Assembly (NCBI GenBank): GCA_029204225.1
Contig: MU832092.1
Span: 23,654-87,653, forward strand
DNA length: 64,000 bases
Direction: 5' to 3'
Source of the DNA: Diphasiastrum complanatum
Lineage: Eukaryota > Streptophyta > Lycopodiopsida > Lycopodiales > Lycopodiaceae
Shown here: one piece after another, positions 1 through 10,985 of the stretch
Numbering within the stretch: position 1 is the stretch's first letter
Layout of the letters: each line of letters opens with the position of its first letter
Position numbers and translations under genes: made by a program
The notes under the pieces: generated by a model
Databases searched by the model: none
What the model was told of the DNA's origin: nothing
The model's input: only the letters and a program-made list of their open reading frames with translations

Positions 1-170
1 CTACAATATTTGTGCCCGTAGATATGCAAATCTGAATCTGTGTGCAGGTTCAGACCCATCAGATCTGTGTGTGTCTGAAAAGGAAAATGAAGTTAGTATT
101 TATATTCTTCTTAGGCTCAGAAGCTAGGTTGCATGGTAGAGCATCTGAGACTGGGGAGAATCCGTAAACA
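1..170 (+). repeat. 3' end of 5' LTR of El-1
   Basis: This matches the last 167 bases of the LTR ending at 13594 at roughly 94% identity, almost all differences being transitions. It ends in CA two bases before a primer-binding site, as a 5' LTR should. The rest of this LTR lies outside the window. Confidence 0.85.
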
Positions 171-172
171 TT

Positions 173-186
173 TGGCGCGCATTGCC
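173..186 (+). other. Primer-binding site (tRNA-Asp type) of El-1
   Basis: The bases TGGCGCGCATTGCC closely resemble TGGCGCCGTTGCC, the complement of the tRNA-Asp 3' end used by plant Athila/Tat-like gypsy elements. They lie two bases after the LTR end. The El-2 copy at 16110 is closer to the consensus in its first ten bases. Confidence 0.75.
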
Positions 187-540
187 ATTGTTGTTTTTCC
201 AATAGGCATGGTCTATGTGTTTCTCTGTTTGCTTGTCTTTCTTGCAAAACCTTTTCAAACCAGTGTCCTATTTGACCTAAGCATTCTTTCGATGCTCCTC
301 TGCTCTGATCTGAAACGTTTTTCAACGAAATTCATCCACAAATCAGTTTACCACATGTTCTTCAAACATTCAGCACAACATGAAACTAAACAAACTCCAA
401 GAACGCTGAATCTGAAGTTCCACATTCCAAAATTGTAAGACAAACCAAGAAAATCTAAACCAGCAATGTTTACAACCTGACGCCCAATGTGTTGCATGCA
501 CTCATTGAAACCATGAACATTCATTGCAACCGGCGCTCTT

Positions 541-901
541 CTGAAATCTCAATCGACGGCCTACGTGAAATCTCAACCGACGGCCTGTGTTAAATCTCAA
601 CCGACAGCCTGTGTGAAATCTCAACCGACGGCCTACTTGAAATCTCAACCAACGGGCTGCGTTAAATCTCAACCAACGGGCTGCGTTAAATCTCGACCGG
701 TGGGTTTTGATCAAATCTGGACTGACAGGTTTTGATCAAATCTCGACCGATGGATTTTTGCTGAAATCTCGATCGACGGCTTTTTTTTGAAATCTTACGA
801 GTTTTCGATCAAATTTCGACCGACGGATTCTGGGTGAAATCTCGACCGACGGGTTCTGGGTCCAATCTCAACCGAAGGGGTTCCTCACCATCTCAACCGG
901 A
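541..901 (+). repeat. Minisatellite of about 24-bp units in El-1 leader
   Basis: About thirteen degenerate units share a core of the form AAATCTCAACCGACGG followed by a variable GC-rich tail. Unit length drifts between 23 and 25 bases, with a poly-T interruption near 781. The array lies between primer site and gag. The same core (ATCTCAACCGA) recurs in two arrays of El-2. Reading frames through the array are by-products of its periodicity. Confidence 0.85.
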
Positions 902-1138
902 CCCAATCCATGACAGACCACAGAACTATCAAAGGAAACCTCTGATTGGCATTTGGACTGAACCACCAACTTCCCAGCACCTTCGAGACTAAAAAAAAAA
1001 AAAAGGGCATGAACACCAAAAAAAATTTCAAAAAACAACACCCATACCAATAGAAGCTCTTTTCATACTGAGTTTCTCCTTGACTTCCTGAAAAAATCCA
1101 GCAAAATCCTAAAAAATCAAAAAACATCAAAAACCCAA

Positions 1139-2462
1139 AAACCAGATCCTCAAATCCCAGACAATTATTCATACGAGATAAGGTCCCCTGTAGCTAAACA
1201 AATCAAACGTCACAGGTTCTACACACAAACACACGAGCCATCCACAAACCCATTCAAGGGACAAGAACCTGATAGAGCTGAGTCCTCACGCGCACGACCC
1301 CAATTTTATGGTGTTGAACCCTCCCAGGTCAGAATCAACCTTAATGGTGCTTCTGCCACTCACGGAGCTCATCTTGAGAGACGTACACACAAATTAGATC
1401 TACCTAAGTTTGACGGTAGTTCGGACCCTCAAAGATTTTTGCAAATCTTTGAGAATGCATGTGATGTGTATGGCAAAACATCCCCCGATGCTATGGTCCA
1501 ACTCTTTTCGATGACCATGATCGCTAAAGCACGTGACTGGTTTTTCAACCTTGATCGTGAAGAGAGGACAGACTGGTCAAGTTTGAAAGAGTCCTTTATC
1601 AAGCGTTTTAAGCCATTTTGCTTGATCGAGAGCCCTTTTGTCAAATTGAGTAACATCAAAATGACAAAAGACGAACGCGTACGAGACTATATTGAGCATT
1701 TCAAATGCCTCAAAAGTCAAGTACAAGAACAGCCCTCCAAACAGATGCTCATCATCTGGTTCTTAGTTGGCTTTACAAGATGGATTAGATGCAAGCTTAA
1801 ATCCAATGATGAATATATGAGCCTAAAGTTAGCTAGGTCTGATCCTATCAAAGAAGAAGACGAGGGATCAGATGTTGATGAATCCAGAGAAAGAAGAGCA
1901 CCACGTACGCTCCTATCCATGAGTCAAAGCCAATCAAGGACACTCGAGATCAGCTTTGGAAATCCCAGTTGGAGTTGCTTAATAAGCAACATCAACTATA
2001 GATGGAGAAACTCACCAATGAGTTTCAAACTACATCCCTGAAGTCTATCCAAAGCAGTATGCCTGGTCAGCCAAACACTACGTAGGTACCTTATAGAAGA
2101 AAACCAATATTGTGCCCACACTGTCGGGCTACGCATCCTGCTAATGCTTGTCCTTCATATCGGCCTATCCAAGCACATACAGTTCACAAATATGAAGAAC
2201 AACCGTCACAGTCTAGACATTTCCTGACTTATCATGAATACCCACCAAAAAGTCCAGAACCATTAGCCATACAAGATGGTTATGCTGTTATACAAGGGAC
2301 ATTGCACACCAGATGTTTCATCTATGTGAAATTGGCCACTTCATGGTTGATTGTCCAGTCAAGACCAAATACCATGCGGAGTGTCCCGACTGTATCAGAA
2401 AACACAATTTCAAAGACTGTCTGAAACAACCAACTACAATCCTACCTGCCCGTCACGTCAGT
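1139..2462 (+). pseudogene. gag: gag of El-1 (Ty3/gypsy), broken
   Basis: This is a capsid/nucleocapsid relic. The frame is open from about 1139 through the retrotransposon gag domain (about 1380-1860), with the motifs LPKFDGSSDPQRFLQIFE, AKARDWFFNLDRE and SFIKRFKP typical of the plant retrotrans_gag family. A frameshift near 1915 and another near 2325 separate this from the nucleocapsid part. The latter shows a CPHCRATHPANAC knuckle at 2110, a damaged CX2CX4HX4C knuckle around 2315-2355 whose last Cys is kept, and a third at 2373-2421. The layout matches the El-2 gag segment for segment. No intact product is possible. Confidence 0.85.
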
Positions 2463-3156
2463 TATGAATCACGATAGGATCCTCATGACAACAACACGAG
2501 CACCATGGCAACCAACAGTTAAACCTGCTGCTCAATCGAGAAATTTCTTGCAAACTTCTACATTACCGCACAATATACCAGCTCCATAATGCAAAAGACA
2601 CTAATATGAAATGAGTCTTTGTCGAAAGAAAGTGAAACCGATATTCTGTCATCTGCTACAATGTCCAACCAAGAGCAACCTCCATAGAAAATTGACAGTT
2701 TTTCTTCCCTTCTACAACCTCAAATCTATTTGCCTTTCCACATGCTGATAAGATTTCCAAGGTGCAAATACACAATAAATCTAGGATTCAGAAATAAAAA
2801 TAGAGATTCGGTTCTGACTCTCTTGTTTAAAGAGGTCCTCAGAACATAGTACCTCAACCATACCTGCATCTCAAGCTATATCTTACATCATCTGCTATCA
2901 ATGATGGTAGATTTTAGTCTCACCAACCCTGCCTTGTTTTGACAAGGGCATGTGAGAGTAAGTTTTCTTACTTTACAAACAATGGAATATTGTGATTGTA
3001 AAGATACATTATCAATGTTGATGAATGCAAGTTTTGTTCGACAAGTGCTATACAGTTCTCACTCTCTGTGACGTTTGTTTATTTCCTTGTTGTTCTTCAT
3101 TCCTAGTGTGTGATTGATTCTTGCATGAGGAATAGCTACTGCACGATGTATGGTAG
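2463..3156. other. El-1 interior without recognisable gene
   Basis: This follows the gag relic. I see no pol motif, only short frames. Parts near 2640-2700 may correspond to the post-gag region of El-2 but are too degraded to assign. Confidence 0.4.
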
Positions 3157-3336
3157 GCCAATTTTAGGACACCTGCCTTTTCATGCAGTTTGTGAATACT
3201 CTATATGTACAATGTTTCTTTGTAATCTATTAGCTTTTGTTGTGCCATCTTTGAGAGCTTGTGAGGAGTGGCTATGGTGATTGTGTGATGTGATCTGCAT
3301 ACTGCACTAGATCCTAACAGAATTTCAACTACTTCT
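3157..3336 (+). repeat. Copia LTR fragment (family cpL), 3' end
   Basis: About 180 bases match, in reverse complement, the LTRs at 22134-22607 and 36152-36577, including the stretch on the TTTTGTTGTGCC / GAGAGCTTGTGAG side. No primer site follows. At 3337 the sequence runs straight into copia integrase coding sequence, so the LTR end and the integrase were joined by deletion or insertion. Confidence 0.75.
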
Positions 3337-4440
3337 CTACCAAAACTATTTTGGGGTGAAGCAATCACTTGTGCTAACTTTTTGTTCAATAGATTGCCCA
3401 ACCAAGCCATTGGAGGAATCACACTACATGAAGCTCTATATGGAGAGAAGCCTAATCTAAAGGATCTAAGGATATTTGGATCCACATGCTATGTACGCTT
3501 GTCCTTGGATACACAGAAGAAGGATGCTGCAACTTCCATCAAAGGCATCTTTGTGGGATATGGTGAGAATAGCAAAGGTTATAGAGTGTTCAATCCCATC
3601 ACTAAAAAAGTTGTAGTGAGTAGGGATGTTATTTTTTATGAGGGACATGCTTGTGAAATGGATGACAATCCTACTAATAATCTCGATGTCAAAGACCATG
3701 CTAGGATGGAGGAGGAGCTTCATAGTGATCAAGATCTTGAGGATCCACCTTAAGAATCAAGAACTCCAAGAAGATCCACAAGAGCAAGGGTCGATCCATC
3801 CGGGCTCACTTATGTTGGAAAAGGCGATCAGAGGGAAGTCATTTCATCTTTCACCTCTTACACTTCTCTTACTTCAATGCTTGATTAACCAACTTGCTAT
3901 AAAAATGCTTGTAAATCAAAGAGTTGGATGGATGCTATGCAAGTAGAATATGATGCTCTCAAGGAGAATCATCTTGAGATCTTGTTGATCTTCCTCAAGG
4001 GAAGAAACCACTTGATTGCAAGTGGGTGTATAGATTGAAGTATAATCAAGATGGATCAATATATAAGTATAAAGCTAGGCTTGTAGCAAAAGACTTTTTG
4101 CAAACCAAAGGAATTGATTATGATGAAAATTTTGCTCCCGTGGCTAAGCTTGTAACAATAAGATTGATCATTAGTCTTGCTACTACCTTCAATTGGGAGC
4201 TATTCCAACTTGATTTTACAAGTGCCTTCCTCAATGGCTATTTGGAGGAGGATATCTACACGAGGCAACCTGAGGGCTTCATCAAGGAAAAGCATGAAGG
4301 AAAGGTATGTTTTATGAAGAAGATTCTCTATAGACTCACGCAAACCCCTAGAGCATGGTACTCTAGGCTAAACTCTTTTCTTATTTCCATCAACTTTGTT
4401 TTGAGTGCTTGTGATCCATCATTGTACATAATATTTCATT
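3337..4440 (+). pseudogene. pol: Ty1/copia integrase C-terminus and reverse transcriptase start, truncated
   Basis: The frame from 3337 begins inside the integrase (FWGEAITCANF, NRLPNQAIGG, HEALYGEKPNL, LRIFGSTCYV) and includes the C-terminal GYGENSKGYRVFNP and VVVSRDVIF motifs. It stops at 3751. A degraded linker follows, then RT from about 4005: CKWVYRLKYNQDG, KARLVAKDF, FAPVAKL and QLDFTSAFLNGYLEEDIY. The sequence stops near 4440, before the catalytic YVDD, so the palm active site, RNase H and 3' LTR are missing. The divergence between this and the copia at 42493 suggests another lineage. Confidence 0.9.
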
Positions 4441-4981
4441 AGTCCACTACAGATCATTGGTAGTGTCAATATAAGGCTTAATAGCTTGTTTAGCTTGCTA
4501 TCCCTATGGCAGCAAGGGCAGCTTCTATCACATGCACCTTGTGTGTCTGAACATATAGTCGACCTAAATTTGACATTTTAAATCCATTTGGCATGTCAGC
4601 AAACAGGAAGATGCTCGGCGAAGGTTCCCAAAATAGCATAGTATTGAACATTCGCCTAAGGTAAAAACATGTACCAACTAGTGAAAAGAATGTTTGCCCA
4701 ACTTAGTATGGAATATCTGAGGTGGATCTTGCTTCTAAAAACTCGACGAACAATTCTAACATAGTTTGTGCTAAAAATGACCAAACAGAAAATTTTCAAG
4801 TCATTTTCCCAGAAAGATCTGACTCTTAAAAATACTTTCCTTCTCTAATGACATTTTTTATTTTGCTCATCAATCTTTCCTCATTTTTTTAAATTTTTTT
4901 TCATATATTGTCTTTTCCAAAAAAAAAATATAAATTAAGTAATGAAAATAAGAAACAAAATAAAACAAAATCTCGTTTGGA
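4441..4981. other. AT-rich stretch, no gene
   Basis: I see no coding motif. 4850-4980 is very A/T-rich with poly-T and poly-A runs and lies just beyond the 3' end of the reverse gypsy pol, so part of it may be that element's 3' untranslated region. Confidence 0.4.
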
Positions 4982-6679
4982 TCATGGTTGCTGAACTGGC
5001 GGAGCAGGTTGCCAAAACTTGCGTACTCGGCTGCCATTCACGGGAGTATCAAAACATTTTCCATCCAAATGTTCAAGAATAACTGGTCCATAGTTTAGGA
5101 TTTTCTTCACTCTGTATGGTCCTTCACCTATGAACTTCGATTTCTCCTTGATCAACTTGGTTTTATACATCAGTGCTAGATCTCTTTTACTTAGATCCTT
5201 TTTGTGTAATCGACGATCGTACCATGCCTTATGACGGGCTTTCTCTGCTACTATCACATGAACTACCATCAATCTTGTTTCACACAATTTGTGCAAAGCT
5301 TCATGACGTAGTTGTAAAAACTTCTCATCATTTAATTGCTTTGTTGTTCCTATGCGTAAGGTTGGTATTAAAAATTCAATTGGCATGATAGCATCTTGAC
5401 CATAGACTAGTTAAAAGGGTGTTTGATTCATACTACTCTTGTAAGCAGTTCTGAATGCCCATAATGCTGCAAACAAGTCAGATTGTATATAGGTCCCCCA
5501 TTCTGTTGCAAAGGCTGTTTTGTGGCGATCTACAGGTGCAATCTTGACCTGGTTGTAACCACTAAATCCATCAAGAAAACTATAAGCTTCCGCTCTAGCA
5601 AGGCAGTCCAAAATGCTTTCAGTAAAAGGTAACGGGAAGTGATCTTTTCTCGTTACTTTGTTCAAGGCCTTGAAATTCACACAAATTCTCAATTTCTCAT
5701 TCTTCTTAGGAACAATGACAATTGGTGAAATCCATTTGGTATGCTTGATCTCATAAATGAAATTGGCGTCAAGCAATCTCTGAAGCTCAATCAAATCCTC
5801 AACATTAGGATTATAGCAATAGAACTTTGTAACCTTTGGAACAACATTAGGTATTAAAGGTATAGTGTGTTCAATAACTGACGTCGGAATACCCTTGAGA
5901 TCTTTATAAGTCCACGCAAAACAATCTTAATACTTAATAAGCAATTTTCGTAGCACTTGAAACTATTCAAGATTAAGTTGTGATCCAACTTGTACAATCT
6001 TTTCTGATTCTCCTGGATCAACAAGATTCATAGGCTATGCCCTAGTTGGGCCATCGTAAACAACTTTCAATTCTGGCACTTGTTCTTTCGGTTCATGATG
6101 TGTTTTTGGTAACATGATAACCACATCATCCAATGTATAGCATTTGAAATGTTCTACCATATCATGCTGGACCTCCTCTGATTTCTCTTTATCAAAAGAA
6201 TTAGACTTGGATCTTCGCTTAGCATTCTTAACAGGAATTGATCGTGGAGGTGATGACTTCCGAAAAGATAGACTCTTCTTCGTAGGTAAAGACTTCCTGA
6301 ATGGTGATGTCTTGCTAGAACTCTGACTTGAAGAATCTTCATCAACTTTTCTCTTGCCTTTATCCAATAGGGGTGGCACATTCTTTAAATCAATCTTTTG
6401 AGGTGGATTTTTCCATTTCAGGACTGTATTATAATGTTGTTTAGCTTGTTTTTTTGTCATTGATTTTGTGATCTTGTCTTCCTTCAATGTAACTGCTTTT
6501 GGTAGTGTTATTGTTGATTCATCAGGAATATTATGTATTCCAAATTTGGTCGGATCCATATGATTTAGAATTTGCTCATCAGTAAGTACTGCATTGTCAT
6601 CATAAGTCAAGGCATGACTCACATGAATGAGTTTATCTTCAATCGGGTCTGGTATAGGCTCCGTTGATATCCAAGACAC
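4982..6679 (-). pseudogene. pol: Ty3/gypsy pol deletion derivative (pre-RT, RT start, integrase end)
   Basis: Reading from 6679 downward: a Lys/Ser-rich region of about 214 codons upstream of RT; then DCFAWTYKDLKGIP near 5905 and the RT start with WISPIVIVPKKN, LRICVNFKALNK and AYSFLDGFSGYNQV. Just after the HKTAFATEWGTY motif (about 5475-5490) the frame passes directly into the end of the integrase (FAALWAFRTAYKSS). The deletion removed the rest of RT, RNase H and the integrase catalytic core. The integrase tail continues to 4982 with GEGPYRVKKI and LEHLDGKCFD. Several stops interrupt it (for example near 5411 and 6032). The intact counterpart of the lost segment is seen at 27415-28415. Confidence 0.88.
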
Positions 6680-6732
6680 AAAAGTATTTTTGTTGGCTAT
6701 TGCAATTCTAATGGAATGTACAGACTGTCATC

Positions 6733-8214
6733 GACAGAAGGAAAGCTCGACTTGTGGCAAGGGAATTTTCACAAATTTCCAACATCAACTACTTCAAGAC
6801 TTTCAGCCCAGTTGTCTAGCACACGTCTATTTGACTCCTACTTTCTTATACTGCTGTAGCAAATCTTGAGGTACATCAAATGGATGTACAAACTGCATTC
6901 CTAAATGGAGTTATCGAGGAGGACATCTACATGATCCAGCCAGAAGGCTACATCCTCAATGGTCGTGAAGACTAGATATGCAAACTTCACAAAGCTTTGT
7001 ACGGTCTGAAATAGTCTTGTAGAGCATGGTCTCATCGAATCCACACATTTTGATCGATCGATAAAGTTTCCAAGATAGATCCACCAAGGCACCTACCAAC
7101 AAAAAGAACTAGCTGAGAAAATGTTACAATCAGGTGATCTGATGGAGATGGTTTTCAACCTAGCTTTGCAAACTGTAATGTGCATTACAAAGTTGTCAAT
7201 CAATTCTTTGTTATCATCACACTTTATGTGGATGATTCGTTGATATTTGACAACAATATTGCTCTAACAAAGGATACAAAGAGGATGTTGTCCCAAGAAT
7301 TCGAGATGACAGATCTTGGAGAAGCTCACTATTATCTCGGGATTCGAATCAATAGAGATAGAAGTTGAAGACTTTTTTTATATCACCCACCAGAGGTACT
7401 TTTATAACTTGTTGATGAAGTTCAATTTTATGAATTGCAAGCCTGTACATAATCCCATGGATCTATGTCTCATATTATCCAAGGGATAGTGCCCTCAGAC
7501 CAATGAGGAGAAGGTTGACATGAATACCAATCTATTATCGGATCCCTGATGTCTGCAATGATCTGGACCAGGTCAGATCTTGCATACGCCATCAGTTCTT
7601 TGAGTTAGTACATGACAAACCCTGGCATGATCCATTAGAAATCTCTCAACAGAGTAATGAGACATGTACGAGCCACAATGGACCTCTACATTTGCTATGG
7701 TAATGGAAATCCATCCGATATCCATAATCTTCATGGATATATAGATGCAAATTGGGCAGGTGATATTGACACCATAAAACCAACTTTTGGATACATTTTT
7801 CTGCTCAACAATGGTCCAATATCTTGGAATAGTCATAAGCAGACCTCCATTGCAATGTCTTTGATAGAGTCAGAGTACATTGCAGCCTCTCAAGCTACCA
7901 AAGAGGCAATCTGGTTGAGGAATTTATTGTCTGATATTGGTCTCTGACAATCTGCTCCAACAATGATCCAGTGCGACAATCAGAGTGCAATTGCATTGTT
8001 TATTAATCCTAGATTTCACTCTAAAAGCAAGCACATTGAGATCAGATTTCACTATACAAACACCATGATACTCAACAAGGAGGTGAGCCTAAAATTTTGC
8101 AAAACTTAGTACATGGCAGCTGACATATTTACAAAGGGATTGAATCAGAAAGCACACAAGAATTTTTGTGCTATCTTGAATTTAGAAATCGAGGCATTCA
8201 AGGATCTAGATTAA
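6733..8214 (+). pseudogene. pol: Ty1/copia reverse transcriptase-RNase H, broken
   Basis: This begins in the RT at KARLVARE and runs through VHQMDVQTAFLNG, EEDIYMIQPEGY and HKALYGLK with stops (near 6973 and 7011). An unrelated insertion of about 80 bases sits at 7080-7160. The catalytic YVDD is intact at 7225-7236, followed by GEAHYYLGI. Frameshifts occur around 7370-7650. RNase H follows: DANWAGD, YIFLLNNGPISWNSHKQT, ESEYIAASQATKEAIWL, then the NQSAIALF, HSKSKHIEIRFHY and ADIFTKGLN blocks, ending in TAA at 8212. A polypurine tract and LTR start follow. It is closest to the copia at 42493-43825. Confidence 0.92.
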
Positions 8215-8221
8215 CGGGAGG
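8213..8221 (+). other. Polypurine tract of copia
   Basis: A purine run, AACGGGAGG, overlaps the pol stop codon and directly precedes TGTTGGATT, a standard copia LTR start. The same arrangement is seen at 43824. Confidence 0.8.
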
Positions 8222-8500
8222 TGTTGGATTTCTATCCTCTCCATCCCTATCTCTCTCTCTCTACTAATCTAGATCCATTCAGTTTTTGTTGTTGAAAATA
8301 TTCTTACAGTCTGCAGAAATACAAGGAAAGCCGTGATAGTCTACATCGACATGACCGACATCGACTTTTCTTGACAAATGATTTTGAGCCAGCCTCAACA
8401 TTGAAGTCTTTGACTTCCACGTCATCGACTTCATCCAAATCCCTTCATGTTGCTAGCTTTATGGAGTTATGCGTGCACTTACTCTAGAGCATTTATCTAC
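8222..8500 (+). repeat. Copia 3' LTR (start clear, end unresolved)
   Basis: It starts TGTTGGATTTC directly after the polypurine tract and begins like the LTR at 43832. The right end is not defined; homology to family X starts near 8510. Confidence 0.55.
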
Positions 8501-8570
8501 ACACCATATCAATGAATGGTGGAAAGTCACTGCTCACTGGAATCCTTATTGTTACAACCAATGACTGTCG

Positions 8571-8898
8571 AAATACATTAGTCCTACCTTTGATGGAAGC
8601 ATTCACTCCATTAAGGTAGACAATTGGCTAGAAGATTAGGATTATTACTTCTACTATAGTGGAGATATTGGTGACAGTAGTATGGTATTCTATGTTTCAT
8701 CGGGTTTCCAAGGATGTGTTCAGTCATGGTGGAACATCATTCACAAGTTTCTTCTTGAGAATTGGTTAAATTTTAAAATAGTTTGTAGACAGATCTTCAA
8801 TCAATCCGACTTCATCCAATGGTGTTCTTTGAACCACATAACTACAGTTGGTGAGTACAATAAAAAATTCCAACATATGTACAACTGCATGTGCATGA
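8571..8898 (+). pseudogene. Family X gag-like domain, broken
   Basis: The frame shows YISPTFDGS, IKVDNWLED, DYYFYYSGD, SSGFQGCVQSWWNI and TTVGEYNKKFQHMY. This order (substrate-like FDG, W-L, SWW, EY..KF) is typical of the plant LTR-retrotransposon capsid domain. A stop interrupts the W of the LED motif near 8637 and another occurs at 8896. Relative to the copy at 34425-35040, about 240 bases are missing at the 3' end, so gag and the following acidic ORF may once have been one frame. Confidence 0.6.
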
Positions 8899-10185
8899 AA
8901 GGGAAGTGAAGATGAAGATGATCCTAGTAATGAGTCTAATGAGCAAAGTAACAACGACGAAGTGGATAAGCGAAGCAATGACAATGAGTCAGATGAGCAA
9001 AGCATAGACAAAAGTCAAGTCCTAGATCCCAATACAGTTGCATACAACGAAAGTCCAGTTCAAGAGTCGGATCAAGATGTGATGATAGATGGTGAAAATC
9101 AAGATGCAGGCCAAAGTCTGGATTCAGATCAGGATGCAAGGACAGATAGAGAAAATCTAGACTCAGATCAAAGAGCATTCACAAATAGTGAAAGTCTTAA
9201 CCAAGACAATGAGGATCAAGGTTTATTTCTGGATGCAGAATTTGATCAAGAAAATGATGTTGCCAAAGCACATGTTGGTATGTTGGAAGTGCAAATTTCA
9301 AATGCAGTCAATTGCCAATTGGAGCAATCTAACGTTCCAGACAAGGTCCAACTTCTTATTGAACATCCTTTTGAGTCTCACTTCAACCATCAAAGTCAAG
9401 AACATGACCTACATCAATGTCTTAATCTGATCAATGAACAAGTGACTATGGGCCGTCAAATTGGGAGTATTTCTATGCTCAAAGAAACTCAATCAAGGCA
9501 TTCACCAAACTTTCAAAATGAGGACTATATGGCACTAATACTTCATGGCTTGGAATTGAGTAGCTATTTAAAGGATCCGATTTGCAAACCAATTCAATTC
9601 GATTTGGAGGCTTTCGAGAATATTTTTATTTTTGACAATGATCTAATGAAGTATGAGGTATTCAACATGGATACTAGTAGAAATGAAGAAATTTCATTAA
9701 TCCATGGAAATCCTACTTCTATCAATACTTTGGATTATTGTTCAACGCCTCATGGATCCATTTTACAAGAGTTTAAAGTGGCTTTTGTTGGAGAATATTA
9801 TTTCTATGGATTCTCTAGAACTCAATTGCCAACATCTAATTCGCATGTATATTTGAAAAATATGGACGTGAATAATGATTGGGAATGTTCTCTCAATCAA
9901 TCAACACTCTATTGGGAACTGATTTTTAGATATGCTAGCAATTTGTATCAGCTTCTTTGGAGAAGTTTGCATTGCTCGGTGGGTTTTAACAAGATAAATA
10001 TTCGATTGAGTAATGTCAACAATGGTTTTCTACAATGGGAGAATCAGAATGTAGAATTGTTATTTCCATGGTTTGACCTTGGAATCCATATATGTTCTCT
10101 TGTAGGTCCAAATTTGAAGAAATATATTTTGGTCAACAGTATGACCAGAAAAATGCTTCATTGTACAACCAAGTGTCATTCTTAA
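8899..10185 (+). CDS. Family X acidic ORF of unknown function
   Basis: A single uninterrupted frame of 428 codons (8899 to the stop at 10185) is the longest open frame in the window. The first 110 residues are very rich in Asp, Glu, Asn, Gln and Ser, with imperfect repeats of an SDQDARTDREN / ENLDSDQ type. The rest is mixed alpha/beta-like with many aromatic residues and no recognisable pol motif. The first in-frame ATG is well inside (about 9079), so translation probably depended on an upstream gag frame. A second frame, 10092-10388, overlaps the end and matches copy 2 better, suggesting a late frameshift. Homologous acidic sequence is at 35040-35270. Confidence 0.55.
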   Translation, partial: KGSEDEDDPSNESNEQSNNDEVDKRSNDNESDEQSIDKSQVLDPNTVAYNESPVQESDQDVMIDGENQDAGQSLDSDQDARTDRENLDSDQRAFTNSESLNQDNEDQGLFLDAEFDQENDVAKAHVGMLEVQISNAVNCQLEQSNVPDKVQLLIEHPFESHFNHQSQEHDLHQCLNLINEQVTMGRQIGSISMLKETQSRHSPNFQNEDYMALILHGLELSSYLKDPICKPIQFDLEAFENIFIFDNDLMKYEVFNMDTSRNEEISLIHGNPTSINTLDYCSTPHGSILQEFKVAFVGEYYFYGFSRTQLPTSNSHVYLKNMDVNNDWECSLNQSTLYWELIFRYASNLYQLLWRSLHCSVGFNKINIRLSNVNNGFLQWENQNVELLFPWFDLGIHICSLVGPNLKKYILVNSMTRKMLHCTTKCHS

Positions 10186-10463
10186 TGCCGACTACTTCAT
10201 ATGGAGCATTTTTATTCGAACAACAACTCATGACTACCATTGCTCATGGAAGAATTGTAATTTTCTTCATCAAGTTGGTCAAACACTCATCCAACGATTG
10301 TAGTCTGAAACTAATAAAATGGATTCAATTCGGCAGCTTTGGATCTGTGACAATGCAACAATTTTGGACGACACATCCTCCATCGTAACTACTTACTAAG
10401 ATGATTAAGTTGATCAGACAAGCGTCTTCATTTATTAGGACAAAAATGTTTAAGTAGGGGGAG

Positions 10464-10985
10464 TGTCATGTACTTTTACTACATCCATGCTTATACATGC
10501 AAGATCATATCCAGTGTAAGCTTAGTAGGCCCAAAAGGATCTACTAGCCTTAAGAACAAGGTGGTTCTCTCTTTAGGCCTTCCAAAGTGATTAATAAGGA
10601 TAATAGGCCAATAAGGGCCCAATGTAGTTTAAATAATACTTAGCAAGGGCTTCATTTACAATCAAGTGTCATTCTTAATGCCGACTACTTCATATGGAGC
10701 TTCCTTGTGAATGTGAGCCATAGAGATCTCCATTGCTAGGTCTCTTGTGCCCTGCATGGAGAACATATCATGTTATTTTATGGAGTAGTGATCTCTTTTC
10801 ACTTTTTGTAGAGCATCTCCAAAACACATTTTCATTCATCTATCTATCTTCATATCTCCTTGTATAGCAGTTTAGGATTTTTGAGAAATATGAGAACTAC
10901 ATATCACGTTCGAGTTGATTCCTACATCTCATTGCCATATTCATCTTCGAGTCAACTACAACAAGATCGAAACAAATCTAGTTAA
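10464..10985 (+). repeat. Family X LTR (start)
   Basis: It begins TGTCATGTAC after the purine tract AAGTAGGGGGAG. About 110 bases match 33245-33375 around GTAGGCCCAAAAGGA and GGTTCTCTCTTTAGGCC. Inside it, 10649-10700 is a near-identical copy of 10155-10207 from the end of the ORF. The right end is not resolved. Confidence 0.55.

Larger units (their letters stand above)
8501..10985 (+). mobile_element. Family X retroelement, copy 1
   Basis: It consists of a gag-like domain, a 428-codon acidic ORF, a polypurine tract (10452-10463) and the start of an LTR at 10464. A diverged second copy exists in two pieces (33070-33375 and 34425-35270). No protease, RT, RNase H or integrase is visible, so it is probably non-autonomous, or pol was lost. 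No 5' LTR or primer site was found. Confidence 0.55.

Noticed and set aside
502-714. Reverse frame rich in RLRF repeats
   Set aside because: It is the translation of the 24-bp minisatellite; periodicity alone keeps it open.
541-901. CRISPR array
   Set aside because: Repeats are degenerate, spacers are absent or part of the unit, and the context is a plant retrotransposon leader.
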